The notes under the pieces were generated by a model. The model did not search any database. It was given only the letters and a program-made list of their open reading frames with translations, and was not told where the DNA came from. The position numbers and the translations under genes were made by a program. Below are positions 33,601 through 45,009 of a stretch of 64,000 nucleotides of DNA, one piece after another. Every line of letters starts with the position of its first letter. The first letter of the stretch is position 1. The stretch is from Tenrec ecaudatus (Eukaryota > Chordata > Mammalia > Afrosoricida > Tenrecidae): NCBI RefSeq assembly GCF_050624435.1, contig NC_134535.1:73342494-73406493 (forward strand), in the 5' to 3' direction.

Positions 33601-34370
33601 ATTATAATACTTTAGTTTGAAATATGTTTAGCTCTTTTATTTTACCCTTTCTTCCAGTTACATTAGCTACTCTACATTTAAAAGCAAGTTTCAGAGACTC
33701 TTCTGGTCCATTTTGGTCTTTTTCTTTCATTTGTCTTTTTGATGGTCTTTTGCTTTCTTCATGTATGATACTCTTGATGTTATCCCATCTGGGCATTGGT
33801 TATCAGTCTTCAGTGCATCAAATCTTTTAGATTGTCTCTAAATTCAAATGAGATATACTCCATCTTGTACTTAGGCTCTCGTGGGCTTGTTTTCTTTTTT
33901 TTAATTTTCAGCTTCAATTGAACTTGCATGTGAGCAACTGATCAATTCTGTACCATAGTTGGCTGCTGGCCTTTCTCTGATTGATAATATTTAGCTTTGA
34001 CATCATCTTTTTCCACAAATTATTTGTCTGATTCCTGTGGATGCCTTATTCCTATGTACTCCATCTGGTGAAGTCCACGTGTACAGTAACTGTTTACACT
34101 GTTTGGGGGGGGGGGAATGTTTCCAATGAGTCGATTATTGGTATTGTAAAATTCTGTTCTTAATCTCCTGTGTTATTTCTATCACAAAGGCAATGTTTTC
34201 CAACTGTCAATCATTTTTAATTGCCAACTTTCAAATTTAATCACTAGTAATTATCAATTCATCTTGATGGCATATTTGATCCTTTTGAGGCTGTAGAAGC
34301 TGACAAAAATCTTCAATTTCTTCATCTTTAGTATTAGTGGTTAGTGTGCAAGTCTGAAAATAGTTGTGCT
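30640..34370 (-). mobile_element. RTE LINE split by an L1 3' end
   Basis: Minus-strand RTE in two pieces, 30640-32209 and 33433-34370, interrupted by an L1 3' end (32210-33432). The left piece starts with the 3' tail (gctgtcaagctggttccgac) and covers the C-terminal and reverse transcriptase coding region. Readable pieces include AEREEDLKHSLMMIEGYSLQ (31185-31472) and EEVHILIFIPKKDGPVECRD (31714-32046). The right piece covers the linker and endonuclease region. The RTE text continues across the L1 (ttcttccat before, cccttccatcttcttctgat after), so this is one RTE of about 2.5 kb with a later L1 in it. Frames are broken. Confidence 0.83.
32210..33432 (-). mobile_element. 5'-truncated L1 3'UTR inserted in the RTE
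   Basis: A 1.2-kb minus-strand copy of the L1 3'UTR, matching 46.2-47.39 kb in reverse. The blocks are tacaactcttatcacgatcc near the 3' end, caccacaggtcctgaaggga, and cttcaagcctttaagaccca. It holds a single copy of the unit that is duplicated in the 8-kb L1 (about 33020-33085). The flanking ttccat occurs at both edges and may be part of the target duplication. Confidence 0.88.
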
Positions 34371-34522
34371 AGTTACATAATTTCATGTCAGCTTCAAGTG
34401 TAGGAGGTAAGTAAGCCTGTCAATTAGATCACAGCCTGCCTGATGGTACCTCCTGGTAGTACCATCTCATGAGGAGGATCCTGGGAACTTCTTCATAAGG
34501 AGTCTTCTCATAAGGAATATCC
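34371..34522. other. Short unassigned spacer
   Basis: Sequence between RTE and LTR. Part of it (about 34400-34500) resembles fragments of the neighbouring LTR subfamily (tagatcacagcctgcc) but is too short to assign. Confidence 0.35.
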
Positions 34523-35005
34523 TGGTATGTTAGTCCGGGACGACTAGAAAAACAAATTCATAGAGACACTCATGTGTATAAGAAATAACTTTATATATAA
34601 GAACAATTGAATATTGACAAAACATCCCAGCCCAGTCCAGATCAAGTTCATAAATCCAGTATTAGCCCATATGTCTAATACCAATCTATAAATTCCTCTT
34701 CAAACTCACAGAATGCAGGATGATCAAAGGCCAGTGAGTGGAAAGTCTTGTGGATTCAGTGACAATAGAGGCATCTCAGCGCTGGCAGGGGTCTCCATAT
34801 GGCTCCATCAGCTGCATAACCTCCCAGAGAGTGAGCCGAGAGAGTGTCTCCAGCCTCCAAGGAGGAATACCGGAGTTCCCAGATCCTCAGGAGAAGGCCA
34901 TGCCCATACAGAGGCTTCATTGACTATGATCTGATTGACAGGCTAGACTCCACTCCTTTACTCTGAATCCTCAAACTGACACCAGATTATGTAACTACCA
35001 TGGTG
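34523..35005 (-). repeat. Solo ERV-L-type LTR (variant)
   Basis: The LTR is 34528-35000 (473 bp), minus strand, beginning tgttagtccggg and ending aactacca. Its flanks are tggta (34523-34527) and tggtg (35001-35005), a target duplication with one mismatch. Same subfamily as 14077-14608 and 51210-51679. Confidence 0.85.
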
Positions 35006-35671
35006 CCGTGGTAGAGAAATAGGCCAATGGAAACAAACTCACCCATCTATAGGAAGATATAACAGGAACATCCTGTTTTATAGCCATGGTGAAAAGCACA
35101 CTTTCCAATAAAAAATGCTGGGACCATTGGTTAACCTTAAGGAGCCCTACTCATACCACATAGAAAAATCAGTTTTAGAAAAATATATTTTTGAGTATTT
35201 TTACATTCCCAAGGTTGGAAATTGCTTCTAAAACAAGATAAAGTATGAAGGAAAAGGCTGATAAAGTTAACTGCATTAAAAAATAACTCCTGTTATCACA
35301 AAGCAACATAAATAGCATGGAAAAATATACCACAGGCTGAGAAAAGATGTTAAGTCTATATAACTTTTAACTCTGCATAACTGACAAAGTCTTCATTCTC
35401 TTGATACATGCAGCATCAATAAGAAACAGGCCAACACATGACCCAGCTAATCCACCGGCTCTTGTAGTATCTGGGGCAGACCCCAATTGATGAGAAATTG
35501 TGCAGACCTTTGTGCTTTTGAAACAAACCTCTGATGTCCTGTGTAGATAACTACGTGTAAGCTTCAAAGAATTTGTGGGGGGACATGGAATTAAAATATG
35601 ATAGAAAATTTCCATGAATATTTGGAAACCCCTTTGCATTTTTTAAATTACTCGTGGCTTGCTCTCCAACA
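35006..35671. other. Intergenic, no gene recognised
   Basis: AT-rich, with no coding pattern I can support. Confidence 0.5.
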
Positions 35672-35893
35672 AACCAAACCAAACTCACTGCCATCGACTC
35701 AATTCTGACTCACGGTGACCCTATAGGACAGGCTAGAACTGTCCCTGTGAGGTTCAGAGACTGTAACTCTTTATAGGAGTAGAAAGCATCCATCACCTTT
35801 CTCTCACAGAGTGACTGATGGTGGACCTTAAGAGAGAACGCCTATTGACCCAAGGCTACCAAGTTACCAGATGACTTGAGGAGCCCACCATGA
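35672..35893 (-). repeat. AfroSINE-like SINE
   Basis: Minus-strand copy. The tail is tgccatcgactcaattctga with tgaccctataggaca. The degraded head ends gatgacttgaggagccc. Confidence 0.8.
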
Positions 35894-36004
35894 GCTCTGC
35901 GAAGCAAAGGCCATGCTTTTATGCTTCTGTTGCTTTGTTTTCCCAAGTAAGCATGCTCCTGTGGGTGGTTTTTTACTCCCCTGTGGCAAATGTGAAATCC
36001 CAGA

Positions 36005-36170
36005 GTGACTCAGATAGTTATGTGCTCTTGGCTACTCACCAAAAGGTTGACAGTTAAATTTAGCAGGAGGCACCTTGGGAGCAAGGCCTGGTGGTCTGCT
36101 TCGGAAAGGTCCCGGCCATGAAAACCCCGTGGAAAGCAGTTCAACTCTGGCACCTGTGAGGTTGTCACCA
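36005..36170 (+). repeat. AfroSINE-like SINE, plus strand, truncated tail
   Basis: Head at the left (ctactcaccaaaaggttgac), then the diagnostic aggcctggtggtctgcttcgg block and gaaaaccccgtggaaagca. The 3' tail is eroded. It faces the opposite way to the copy 110 bp upstream, so the two could pair as an inverted repeat. Confidence 0.72.
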
Positions 36171-37649
36171 GTCAGTATTTACTCAGCAACCTCTGCTTTC
36201 ACCTTTTGGCATATGGCAGTTGTAGTCGCGGCATCTGTGTCTCTTCTCAGCTTTGGTGGGGGTCGAGAAGCGGATGTGGTAGGTAACACAGACAGCATCC
36301 GGGGTGGTGACTTCTTGCCATCAGTAGTTAAGGCTCTCTGATTCCCTGGGGTCCCGATCATGATAAATTGTAGCTCTTTTTTGTACAGCTTTGTGATATT
36401 GTTCTGGGAGCTAGTCCTGGGAATTCGGTGTGCCCATTTGGGTTTACTGGAAAGCAGGTATCAAGGTGAAAGGGCTGTGCACGAGCTTCTCTTTCAGGAG
36501 ATGCCTGTGTAGGATGAAGAGAAGGGAGCAGGAGTGGGCAGAAAGCTTTCAGAGGGTGATACAGGTCTGACTCAGCCCATGGAAGGAAAAAGAAGGAGAA
36601 TTCTGGAGAAAGAGCTTCAAACTGCTGTGCAGTTATGAGAAATTCTTGGCTAGGCTGATGGGGACCCCTAGAGCAAAGTATGCCCATTAAAGGTCCCCTG
36701 TATTGGGCAGATAAAGCCCTGCTGTGCTCAGCCCCTGCTTAGGAGCAGCCTGGAGGTTACATGGTCTCTTGTGGACATTGACTTGAATTCTGGAAGTGTG
36801 GCAGCCTCAGGCTGTCAACCAGCAATACTCTCAAAGCACACTCTTTCTGGAAGAGAGATCTGAGCCGCGCATCCCGTGGCTGCCTTACTCAGCTCAGAGG
36901 CAGTTTCTTCTAGCTTTTCAACATTTTTTAGAGCATCTAAATTCTGTTTTAAATCATTTTCTGCTTAAACTTGCTGGAAAACTTTCTGTTATCTGCAGTT
37001 TAACCTTGGCCAATAGAACCCTCAAGCTCAGTGAAACTTCTGATGATCAATAACTGTTTCTTGTGTGAATGGATTTGTGTGGGATGGACAAAGTCCTTGA
37101 GGTACAGAATATTTCATTGCTGGTTGTGTGTGGTTTAAACAACTCTTTTAGCAAAATCTGATGAATTCATAGAAAAATATTTAGGGGTGGCCAAAGGAAA
37201 CAAAGGAGTGAGCAGCAAAGAGTAAGTGTGGATATGCACTCTCTCTTCACCTGACCCCCAGCCCCCCTCCCACCACCACCCAGTGCACCATTCCCTGTTG
37301 CTTATGTTGAAACAGCAGAAGGGATAGTGGTCCAGCCATGACCATATGAATGTCACTCCTGGTGCTGAGAAACAGCTGCAGGTTTAATGAATCTTACTCA
37401 AGAGCTGATGAAAGAAAATAAAGTATGTTAGAAGGTAGTAGGCAGAAGCTGATGTTTGTGTTTTAATGCAAACTAATAAATTCCACGTACATTATAAAGT
37501 ATTTCCCCAAAGATTTTAGAAACCAGTCGCAGGAGCTTCTTGTTGTTTGGGATCTTCCATGTTATTTTATTTTTTACAGCTGAGTCTTCCCTTCAATTGA
37601 AGGATTGGGGCAATCACCCCAATTCAGTCTTCCCTTTGGAAAACTCTGT
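36171..37649. other. Intergenic, locally CpG-containing, no gene recognised
   Basis: The stretch 36215-36360 holds several CpGs (gtcgcggc, gtcgagaagcgg, catccgggg) and open frames on both strands. These are a 60-codon Ser/Pro/Lys-rich frame on the minus strand (36179-36361) and the end of an 88-codon frame on the plus strand. Neither matches a protein I recognise. The rest to 37649 shows nothing. Confidence 0.4.
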
Positions 37650-38340
37650 AAGTTTATTTTATGAGAACTACATTTATGATCAAAGACCACAGCCTTTAGT
37701 ATGGATTACACTTCAACTAAAGCAAACAAAAATCCTTGTAACAAAACCAATAAGCAACCTTATGATAAATGGAGAAAAGATTGAAGATCTCAAAGATTTC
37801 ATTTTGCATGAGTCCACAATCAACACCCATGGATGCAGTAGTCAAGAAGTCAAGTGACATTTTTCATGGGGTAAATATGCTGCAAAAAGGCAGTTCAAAA
37901 GGAAAGATGTCACCTTGAAGACTAAGGTGCACCTGACCCAATCCATATTTTCCATTGCTTGGCCAAGGAATGAAGAGACTTGGACAATAAATAAAGCAGA
38001 CTGAAGAAGTGGTAATGCCTTTGAATGATGGTGTTGTTGAAGAATATTGACCATATCCTGGACTGCCAGAAGAGCAAGCAAGTCTATCTTGGAAGAAGTA
38101 CATTTAGAACGCTTCTTCAAAGCAAAGATGCCAAGACTTCATTTCCTGTACATGTTATCAGGTGGGATGGGTTTCTAGAGGACACCATTCTCGGTAGAGT
38201 GTCACAAGGAGCTGTTTTAACACTGGCTGTGATAATGAGCTCAAACTTAACAGTAATGAGGATGGCTCAGGACCAGACAGTGATTCATTTGTGTGAACAG
38301 GGGTACCATGGGTTGGAACCAACTTCATAGCACCTAACAA
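37650..38340 (+). mobile_element. RTE LINE fragment, C-terminal coding region
   Basis: A 5'-truncated plus-strand RTE. The readable piece at the left runs through PISNLMINGEKIEDLKDFIL (ends 37857). A broken frame follows to the 3' end, ggttggaaccaacttcatag, near 38310-38330. The same region occurs in reverse at 31185-31320. Confidence 0.8.
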
Positions 38341-38795
38341 GAAGATTTATGATCCTTTGAACTCTCCTCTCAAATACCAAAGGACCTTGACTATTATAAC
38401 AAGAAGTGTTTGGGAAAGAGCTAGATATCAGTGAGGTTTATTGAGAAATTCCTGAACAAGAGGGAAAATATTTAATGAGACTCCTGAAATTAAATCAGAG
38501 TCAGCATGTCTCTAACAGCACTCACCATTTTGCTAGCAGAGCTATGGAACACTTAGGTGAACATAGTAATTTTCCCAGGCAATAAATGCTTACAAACAAG
38601 AGCCAAAGTTTAAGCTTCTCTTCAACTGTATCTCAGGCTAATAGAGCAGAGTATTTTCTGATGGGACATTTTCACTTCTACCTCTGGCTCTTAGGCTGAT
38701 GAGACAAGCTTTGCCAAGAAACCTTCCATATTCCATGTGAACAGGTGTGGATTCTCACTTGTAAAGGAAGGCAAATTGAAGTCATGGGCCTATTC
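38341..38795. other. Intergenic, no gene recognised
   Basis: No supported feature. Confidence 0.5.
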
Positions 38796-39273
38796 TCAGC
38801 TCAGGTAGTTAGTTTATTGTGCCAACCTGACTGATAAACACACGTGGGGTTAATTGAAGGGCAGAGGGATAAATGGCTCAGTGAGCCTCACCTTTCTAGC
38901 TCTCAGGTCTCTTGCTTTGTGATGGTCAGACCAGGATGCAGCTGCCTTAGTCAGTTCCCTACTTCAGCTGGCAAGGCTCACTTCCTGCAAAACATCACTG
39001 AGGAGAAGCCGCATGGACCTACCCCAATGCAGCCCAGTCAGTGGTGAGATACTTACATATTCACTGATTGGCATCATAGTGTGTGCTTTGTGAGATGGAG
39101 CAGGACTTTGTGGATTGGTGTTGGACATACAGGTTAATGTTGGACTTGTGGACTTGGGCAGCACTGCATTGGGATGTTTTCTTGATGCACACTTACTCTT
39201 TATATAAAGCTCTCTCTTATACATGAGTTTCTATGGATTTGTTTCTCTAAAGTACCCAGACTAACCCATCAGC
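38796..39273 (+). repeat. Solo ERV-L-type LTR with 5-bp target duplication
   Basis: The LTR is 38801-39268 (468 bp), flanked by tcagc at 38796-38800 and 39269-39273. The first bases read TC rather than TG, so one terminal base has mutated. Close match to 19966-20489 and 1-442, with a short internal deletion around 39040-39070 relative to them. Confidence 0.88.
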
Positions 39274-39410
39274 CTTCTGTTTTATTATATTCTTGGCAGT
39301 GACCTGGTATTTTAGTTCTTTGTTGTCTAATTATAATAATTCAGGAATTGCACCTTTCATCCAAAACCATTTGAGAGGATGCCGTGAATATACTTCAAGA
39401 AATGTATAAC

Positions 39411-40422
39411 GTGGGGACTTCCGGGAAGATGGCAATGGAGTGACACATACCATAGGGATTCAGAAGCATTCAGCCCAGGAGAGTTTCTTAGAGGGAAATT
39501 CAATGCTGCTGGAACCCAGGAGGAGCATCATATACATAACTAGGCACAGACCCACGGGGTTTTGAGGGGCTGTGGGCTTTTGGCTTACTTCACTGGAAGC
39601 TGGCTTGGGCTTGACCTTGGCCCCACCACTGTCTCTGCCGGAGCTGGAACAATCTGGAGCCAGTAGGGGGGCTTGGTCTCAACACAGCCACATTTTGTCA
39701 CCACATGCCTCGGGGCAGGGACTGGACCCTTGCAGCTCCATGAGCAGGGATTGGGGTTCAGCTACATTGTTGCTTTTGTTTCCATCTCTTCTCTCTATTC
39801 CCCCCACACACACACACACACACAGTCTTGGAGGGCTGTGCAGGGGATTTTTCTGAACATAGCCACAGCTTGCCTTCGCCACCTCGGGGAAGGGACTAAA
39901 CACTTGCAGATCCATGGGCGGGATTGGCACTCAGCTACTTTGTTGCATTTGTTTCCCTCTTTCTGTTATATCCCCCCACAGTCTAAGCGGTCTTACTTTT
40001 TAATTTCTATCTCCTCTTTGTCTCTTTCCTGTTCTCTCACACCCCATTGCTGACCTCCAGACTACTCCCCTTAGCCTAGGGCATTTACACCTGCGCCATA
40101 CCCAGCTAGGTCAGCTTCACCCTGTATAGCTACCCTGAGGTTGTGGAAAACCCTGCTGACCTCCACCAGGGAATTCCTGCCTGTGTGCCTGGGGACATAA
40201 GACAGCTCAGCCAACACTCCTTAACATTCCAAGCTGCTGCAGGAACCTGTGCCCAACCACTGAAACACCAAAGCAGGCAACCCACCAACTTTCTGGGGAA
40301 CTTCCCTGAGAGGGAAGTCACAGGAGGATAAAGTGGTTGGTTAATTCCATAGTGAAATTAGCTGTAGGCATTTAGAAGAAGCATTCCTAGAGAGAAGCCA
40401 GTGCTCTTCTACTCTCTGGAAA
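39411..40422 (+). promoter_or_regulatory. L1 copy B 5'UTR
   Basis: About 1 kb before the ORF1 ATG, GC-rich relative to its surroundings. A repeated module is visible: a block near 39655-39800 (cacagccacattttgtcacc, then ctcagctacattgttgcttt-like text) recurs at about 39858-39975. An (AC)n run lies at 39804-39825. L1 5'UTRs normally contain an internal promoter. Activity here is not shown. Confidence 0.7.
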
Positions 40423-41568
40423 ATGGCACCTGGCTCCACTAAAACAATGCAACGCAAACAGCCATCAGTCCCAACGACCTCAACGAAAAAAAATGGGAGA
40501 AAAAAAGGCAATGGCAGAAGATGTCCAAAACATAGCGACATCCATAGAAGAAGCAGACATTGAGCTGGCACAGAAAGAAATTTTCAGAATGCTGCTTGGA
40601 GTCATACAGGATATGAGGGAAACATTACAGAAAAAGGATGGAATGATAGAGTATATAAAGGCCATACACCAAAGGGAAATAAAGGAAATTAGGGAGGAGA
40701 TAACAGAAACCAGTGGCAGAAATACGGACTTTGAGAATCGACTGGAGGAAGCAGAGAACCACATCAGTGACGTGGAGGACAGCAAACAGACTTTAACAAA
40801 CACAAACAAAAATCTAATAAGATCATCAGAGAAGCTGAAGAAAACCTAAGAGCTATGTCTGATGCTATGAAGTGGAACATTAGAATTATTGGCTTATTGG
40901 AGGATGACACAAAAAAGAAGTCATCTGCAACAATAGTGAGAGAATTCGTGGAGGAAAACTTCCCCAGTTTAATGAACTAAAACCCAGCAACCATTCAGGA
41001 GGCTGAAAGAACACCAACTAGACAATCCCAAGAAGAAGTCACCAAGGCACATAATAGTTAAACTATCCAACTTTGAGGAAAAGGAGAAAATCATGAGAGC
41101 AGCTAGGGAAAAACAAGCAATCACATGTAAAGGTTCCCAAATAAGAATATACCCAGACCTATCAGCAGAAACTATGAAAAAGAGGAGAGAGTGGAGTAAC
41201 ATATTACAAAAATTGAAGGAAACAATGCAAACCCAAGAATACTCTACCCAGCCAAATTATCGATCAAGATAGATGAAGTAAGAGCCTTCGCAGACAAGGA
41301 AAAACTCAAAGAATATATTAAAAGAAGCCCAGCCCTACAAAAGATCCTCGCCGACCCAGTATGGGCAGAAGAACAACATTCACTAAGCATAAATAAGAGA
41401 CTGCCACATAAAACAACCTCACCCAGAGGGCAACAAAGAGAAAATAAACCCCAAGATAGCATTGTCTTTAAGGATGGAATGAAGTTAAGAATGATACACA
41501 CACACATGCACAGCACACTAATAAGAAAGGAAAGTAGAAAAACACCCAACACAAAAGGTATAAGATAA
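40423..41568 (+). pseudogene. L1 ORF1, frameshifted
   Basis: The start ATG at 40423 opens MAPGSTKTMQRKQ. A length change in the A-rich run near 40487-40505 shifts the frame. The coiled-coil then reads openly at 40493-40849 (EIFRMLLGVIQDMRETLQKK, then ENRLEEAENHISDVED). The RRM segment follows with stops (RIIGLLEDDT near 40885, then REFVEENFPSLMN and a TAA at 40978). The C-terminal domain extends to about 41568. The normal product is the trimeric RNA-binding protein that packages L1 RNA. This copy is inactive. Confidence 0.87.
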
Positions 41569-41585
41569 CATCACAGAGTCCGCAA

Positions 41586-44500
41586 ATGGAGATGATAGCC
41601 CTGAATTCAATGGCCTGACCTCAGGCATTAAAAGACTGAGACTAGCAGACTGGCTTAGAAAACACAACCCATCAATCTGCTGCCCACAGGAAACACATCT
41701 CAAGGCTACAGACAAAAATAGGCTGGGAATCAAAGGAATACCAAGCAAGCAACAATTCAAAATAAGCAGGGTTCGCAATCCTAATCTCAGATAAAATTGA
41801 CCTCAAAGTGCAAACTATACAAAGAGATAATATAATGCTCAGGGAAATGATAGACAAAGAACCACTAAGCATTGTACGTATATAGTCTCCGAATGAGAGA
41901 CTCACTGAAGACATCAACCAAACACTCCAAAAGATGAAAAAAAGAAATCACAGCCTCAACAGTTATAGTGGGAGACTTCAACACAACACTCAGAAAGACA
42001 GATCACAAGAAAAGAAACTCAACAAGGAGACTAGAGATCTAAACACCACAATTAGACAATTTGACCTGATAGATATTTACAGAGCTTACTATCCAAATGC
42101 AAAAAAAAAATCAATTTCTTCTCAAGACCACATGGCACATATTTGAAGATAGACAACATACTGGGGCAAAGGCAAATCTACATAAATTTTAGCACACTGA
42201 TATCATACAGACCTCTCTCTCTGACCATCGTGCTATAAGGCTGGAAATCAACAAAAGGAAGATGAAGAAAGCAAGAGAAAACAATTGAAGGATGAACAAA
42301 TCTCTAGTGCAAAAGGAGTGCCTACTGGCACAAACAGAGATGAAATTAGGAAATTTATAGAAACCAATGAGAATGAGCACATGACATACAAAAACATGTG
42401 CCTCAGCAAAGGCAGTTATCAGAGTTATCACAGCATTACATGTACACCTGAGAAAGGAAAAGAGACTCATGATTGATATGCTGGCACAAACTTTACAACA
42501 ACTAGAGCAGAGTCAGCAAAACAATCCTACTAATAGCAAAAGAAAAGAAATTATAAAAAATCAGGGCTGAGATTCAGGAGAGGGAAAGTAAGAAAACTAT
42601 GGGGAAAATTAGTGCTGCTAAAAGTTGGTTGTTTGAAAGGATAAACAGAATCAACAGACCACTGGGCAAACCTAACCAAAGAAATGAGGGACAAATTTCA
42701 ATAGCAAATTTCAGTAGCATTCTTATGAGGGATGAAAGGGGGAACATTACAACAGACCTTAATGAAATCAAAAGGATAATTACACAGTACTACGAAGGCT
42801 TGTACTTCAATGAATTCAAAAATGTGGAAGACATGGAAAAATTCTTGGAAAAACAATCCCAACCTAGACTATCCTTGGTGGACGTCAAGAATCTCAACAG
42901 ATCCATAGCAATAGAAGAAATAGACAATGTTATCAAGGGATTACCAACAAAAAAATCCACTGAACCAGATGGTTTCACTTGAGAATTCTACTAAGCATTT
43001 AGGGAAGAACTAACGCCAATCCTACACAAACTGTTTCAGAACATAGAAAAAAAATGGCAAACTCCAGAACTCCTTCTATGAAGCTAGTATAACTCTGATA
43101 CCCAAACCGGGCAAGGATCCCACAAGAATCGAGAACTACAGACCAATATCCCTAATGAACATTGATGCAAAAATCCTTAACAAAAACTAGCCAACAGAAT
43201 ACAAAAGTATATAGAAAAAATAATTCACCACAACCAAGTGGGATTCATACCAGGGATTCAGGGATGTTTCAACATATGAAAGACCATTAGTATTATTCGT
43301 CACATTGACATGAAAAACTATAAGAACCACATAATAATATCGATAGATGCAGTAAAAGCATCGGCGACATCCAACACCAATTCATGTTTAAGACACTTGA
43401 GAAGATAGGAATGGAAGGAAAGTTGCTTGAAAAAATACAAGCTATTTATGAAAAACCAACAGCCAACGTGGTAGTCAATGGAGAAAAGACTAACACAATC
43501 CCACTGGAAAAGGGGACCAGAGAAGGTTGCCCCTTGCCCCCACTCTTATTTAATATCATGATGGAGGTTTTAGCTAACAGCACACGGCAAAGAAAAGACA
43601 TCAAAGGTATCCGTCTGGGGAAGGAAGAGGTTAAACTATCGTTATTCGCAGATGATATGATTTTATATATGGAAAATCCCCAAAACTATATAACTTTAAT
43701 GCAATCCTGATACAATTACCCTAATCTTTCTTCAAATAAATGGAAAAACTGATTACCAATTTCATATGGAGAGGGAAGAAGCCCAGAATTAGCAGAGAAC
43801 TCCTCAAGAAGAAGCACACAGTGGGAGGGCTTACTTTACCTGACTTTAGCACATACTATACAGCCACCATTGTCAAAACCACAGGGTATTGGTACAATGA
43901 CAGATACTCAGATCAATGGAAAAGAACTGAAAACCCAGAAATAAAATCATCAGCATACAGACAACTGCTCTTTGATAAGGGCCCCCAAATATCAAATGGG
44001 AAGCAGATGCCCACTTTAACAAGTGGTGCTGGAAAAAAAAATGGATATATACCTGCAGAAAATGAAGCAGGATCCTTATCTCACTCCATGCACAAGAGTA
44101 AACTCAAGGTGGATCACAGACCTTGAAGTTAAACCCCAAATTATTAGGGCCATCAATGAGGGAATTGGGACCAACTTGAGAACTTTGACACAGGGAATAC
44201 ATAGACTATCTGAAATAGGTTAGGACACACAGAGGAGGCACAAATTGACAAATGGGATATACCGAAGATAAAACACCTGTGTACATCGAAAGAATTCACC
44301 AAGAGAGTAATAAGAGAGTCCACAGACTGGGAAAACATCTTTAGCAATGACACATCAGACAAAGGCGGTATTCCTAAAATCTACAGTACTCTGTTAGCTT
44401 TCAAAAAGAAAAGAACTAATTGCCCACTTGAGAGGTGGGCAAAGGACCTGAACAGAAGTTTCACAGGGGCAGAAATCCAAATGACCAAAAAACATGCGAA

Positions 44501-45009
44501 AAGGTTCCTGATCTTCAGCCATAAGAGAAATGCAATTTAAAACAACAATGAGGTACCACCTAAAACCTTCAAAGGTAGCCCAATTCAAAAAATCAGAATG
44601 CAACACGTGTTGGAGGGTTTTTGGGGCGACAGAAACTCTCATCCACTGCTAGTGGGCTTGTAAGTATATACAGCCACTATGGAAATTGATCTGGCAATAT
44701 CTAAATCAGATAGAAATCAAGTTACCATATGACCCAGCAATCCCCCTACTGAGCATATACCCAGAAGAAGCAAGAAACAAACCAAGGCCAGACATCTGTG
44801 CTCCAGTGTTCATTGCGGCACACTTCACAATTGCAAGGAGTTGTAAGCAACCCAAATTTCCATCAACTGACGATTTGATTAAAAAGCAGTGGTATACACA
44901 TACAATGAAGTACTATGCATCGCTAAAAAGCAGTGATGAACGTATGAAGCACATAGCGGCATGGGAAGAAATGGAGGAAATCATGCTAAGCAAAGTAAGT
45001 CAGGTGTAA
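41586..45009 (+). pseudogene. L1 ORF2, broken with an internal deletion
   Basis: The start is at 41586 (MEMIALN). The endonuclease domain lies at about 41590-42280. The linker and reverse transcriptase span 42599-43710, with readable RT pieces such as RSIAIEEIDNVIKGLPTKKS and the catalytic FADD at 43645-43656 ([12 protein letters not shown]). At about 43700-43735 some 120 codons are absent: the connection piece preserved in copy A at 1738-2094 is missing. The rest runs 43740-44126 (NFIWRGKKPRISRELLKKKH), then the C-terminal Cys-rich region (44597-44650) and the end at 45009. Many stops are present. The product normally nicks DNA and reverse-transcribes; this one cannot. Confidence 0.9.
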
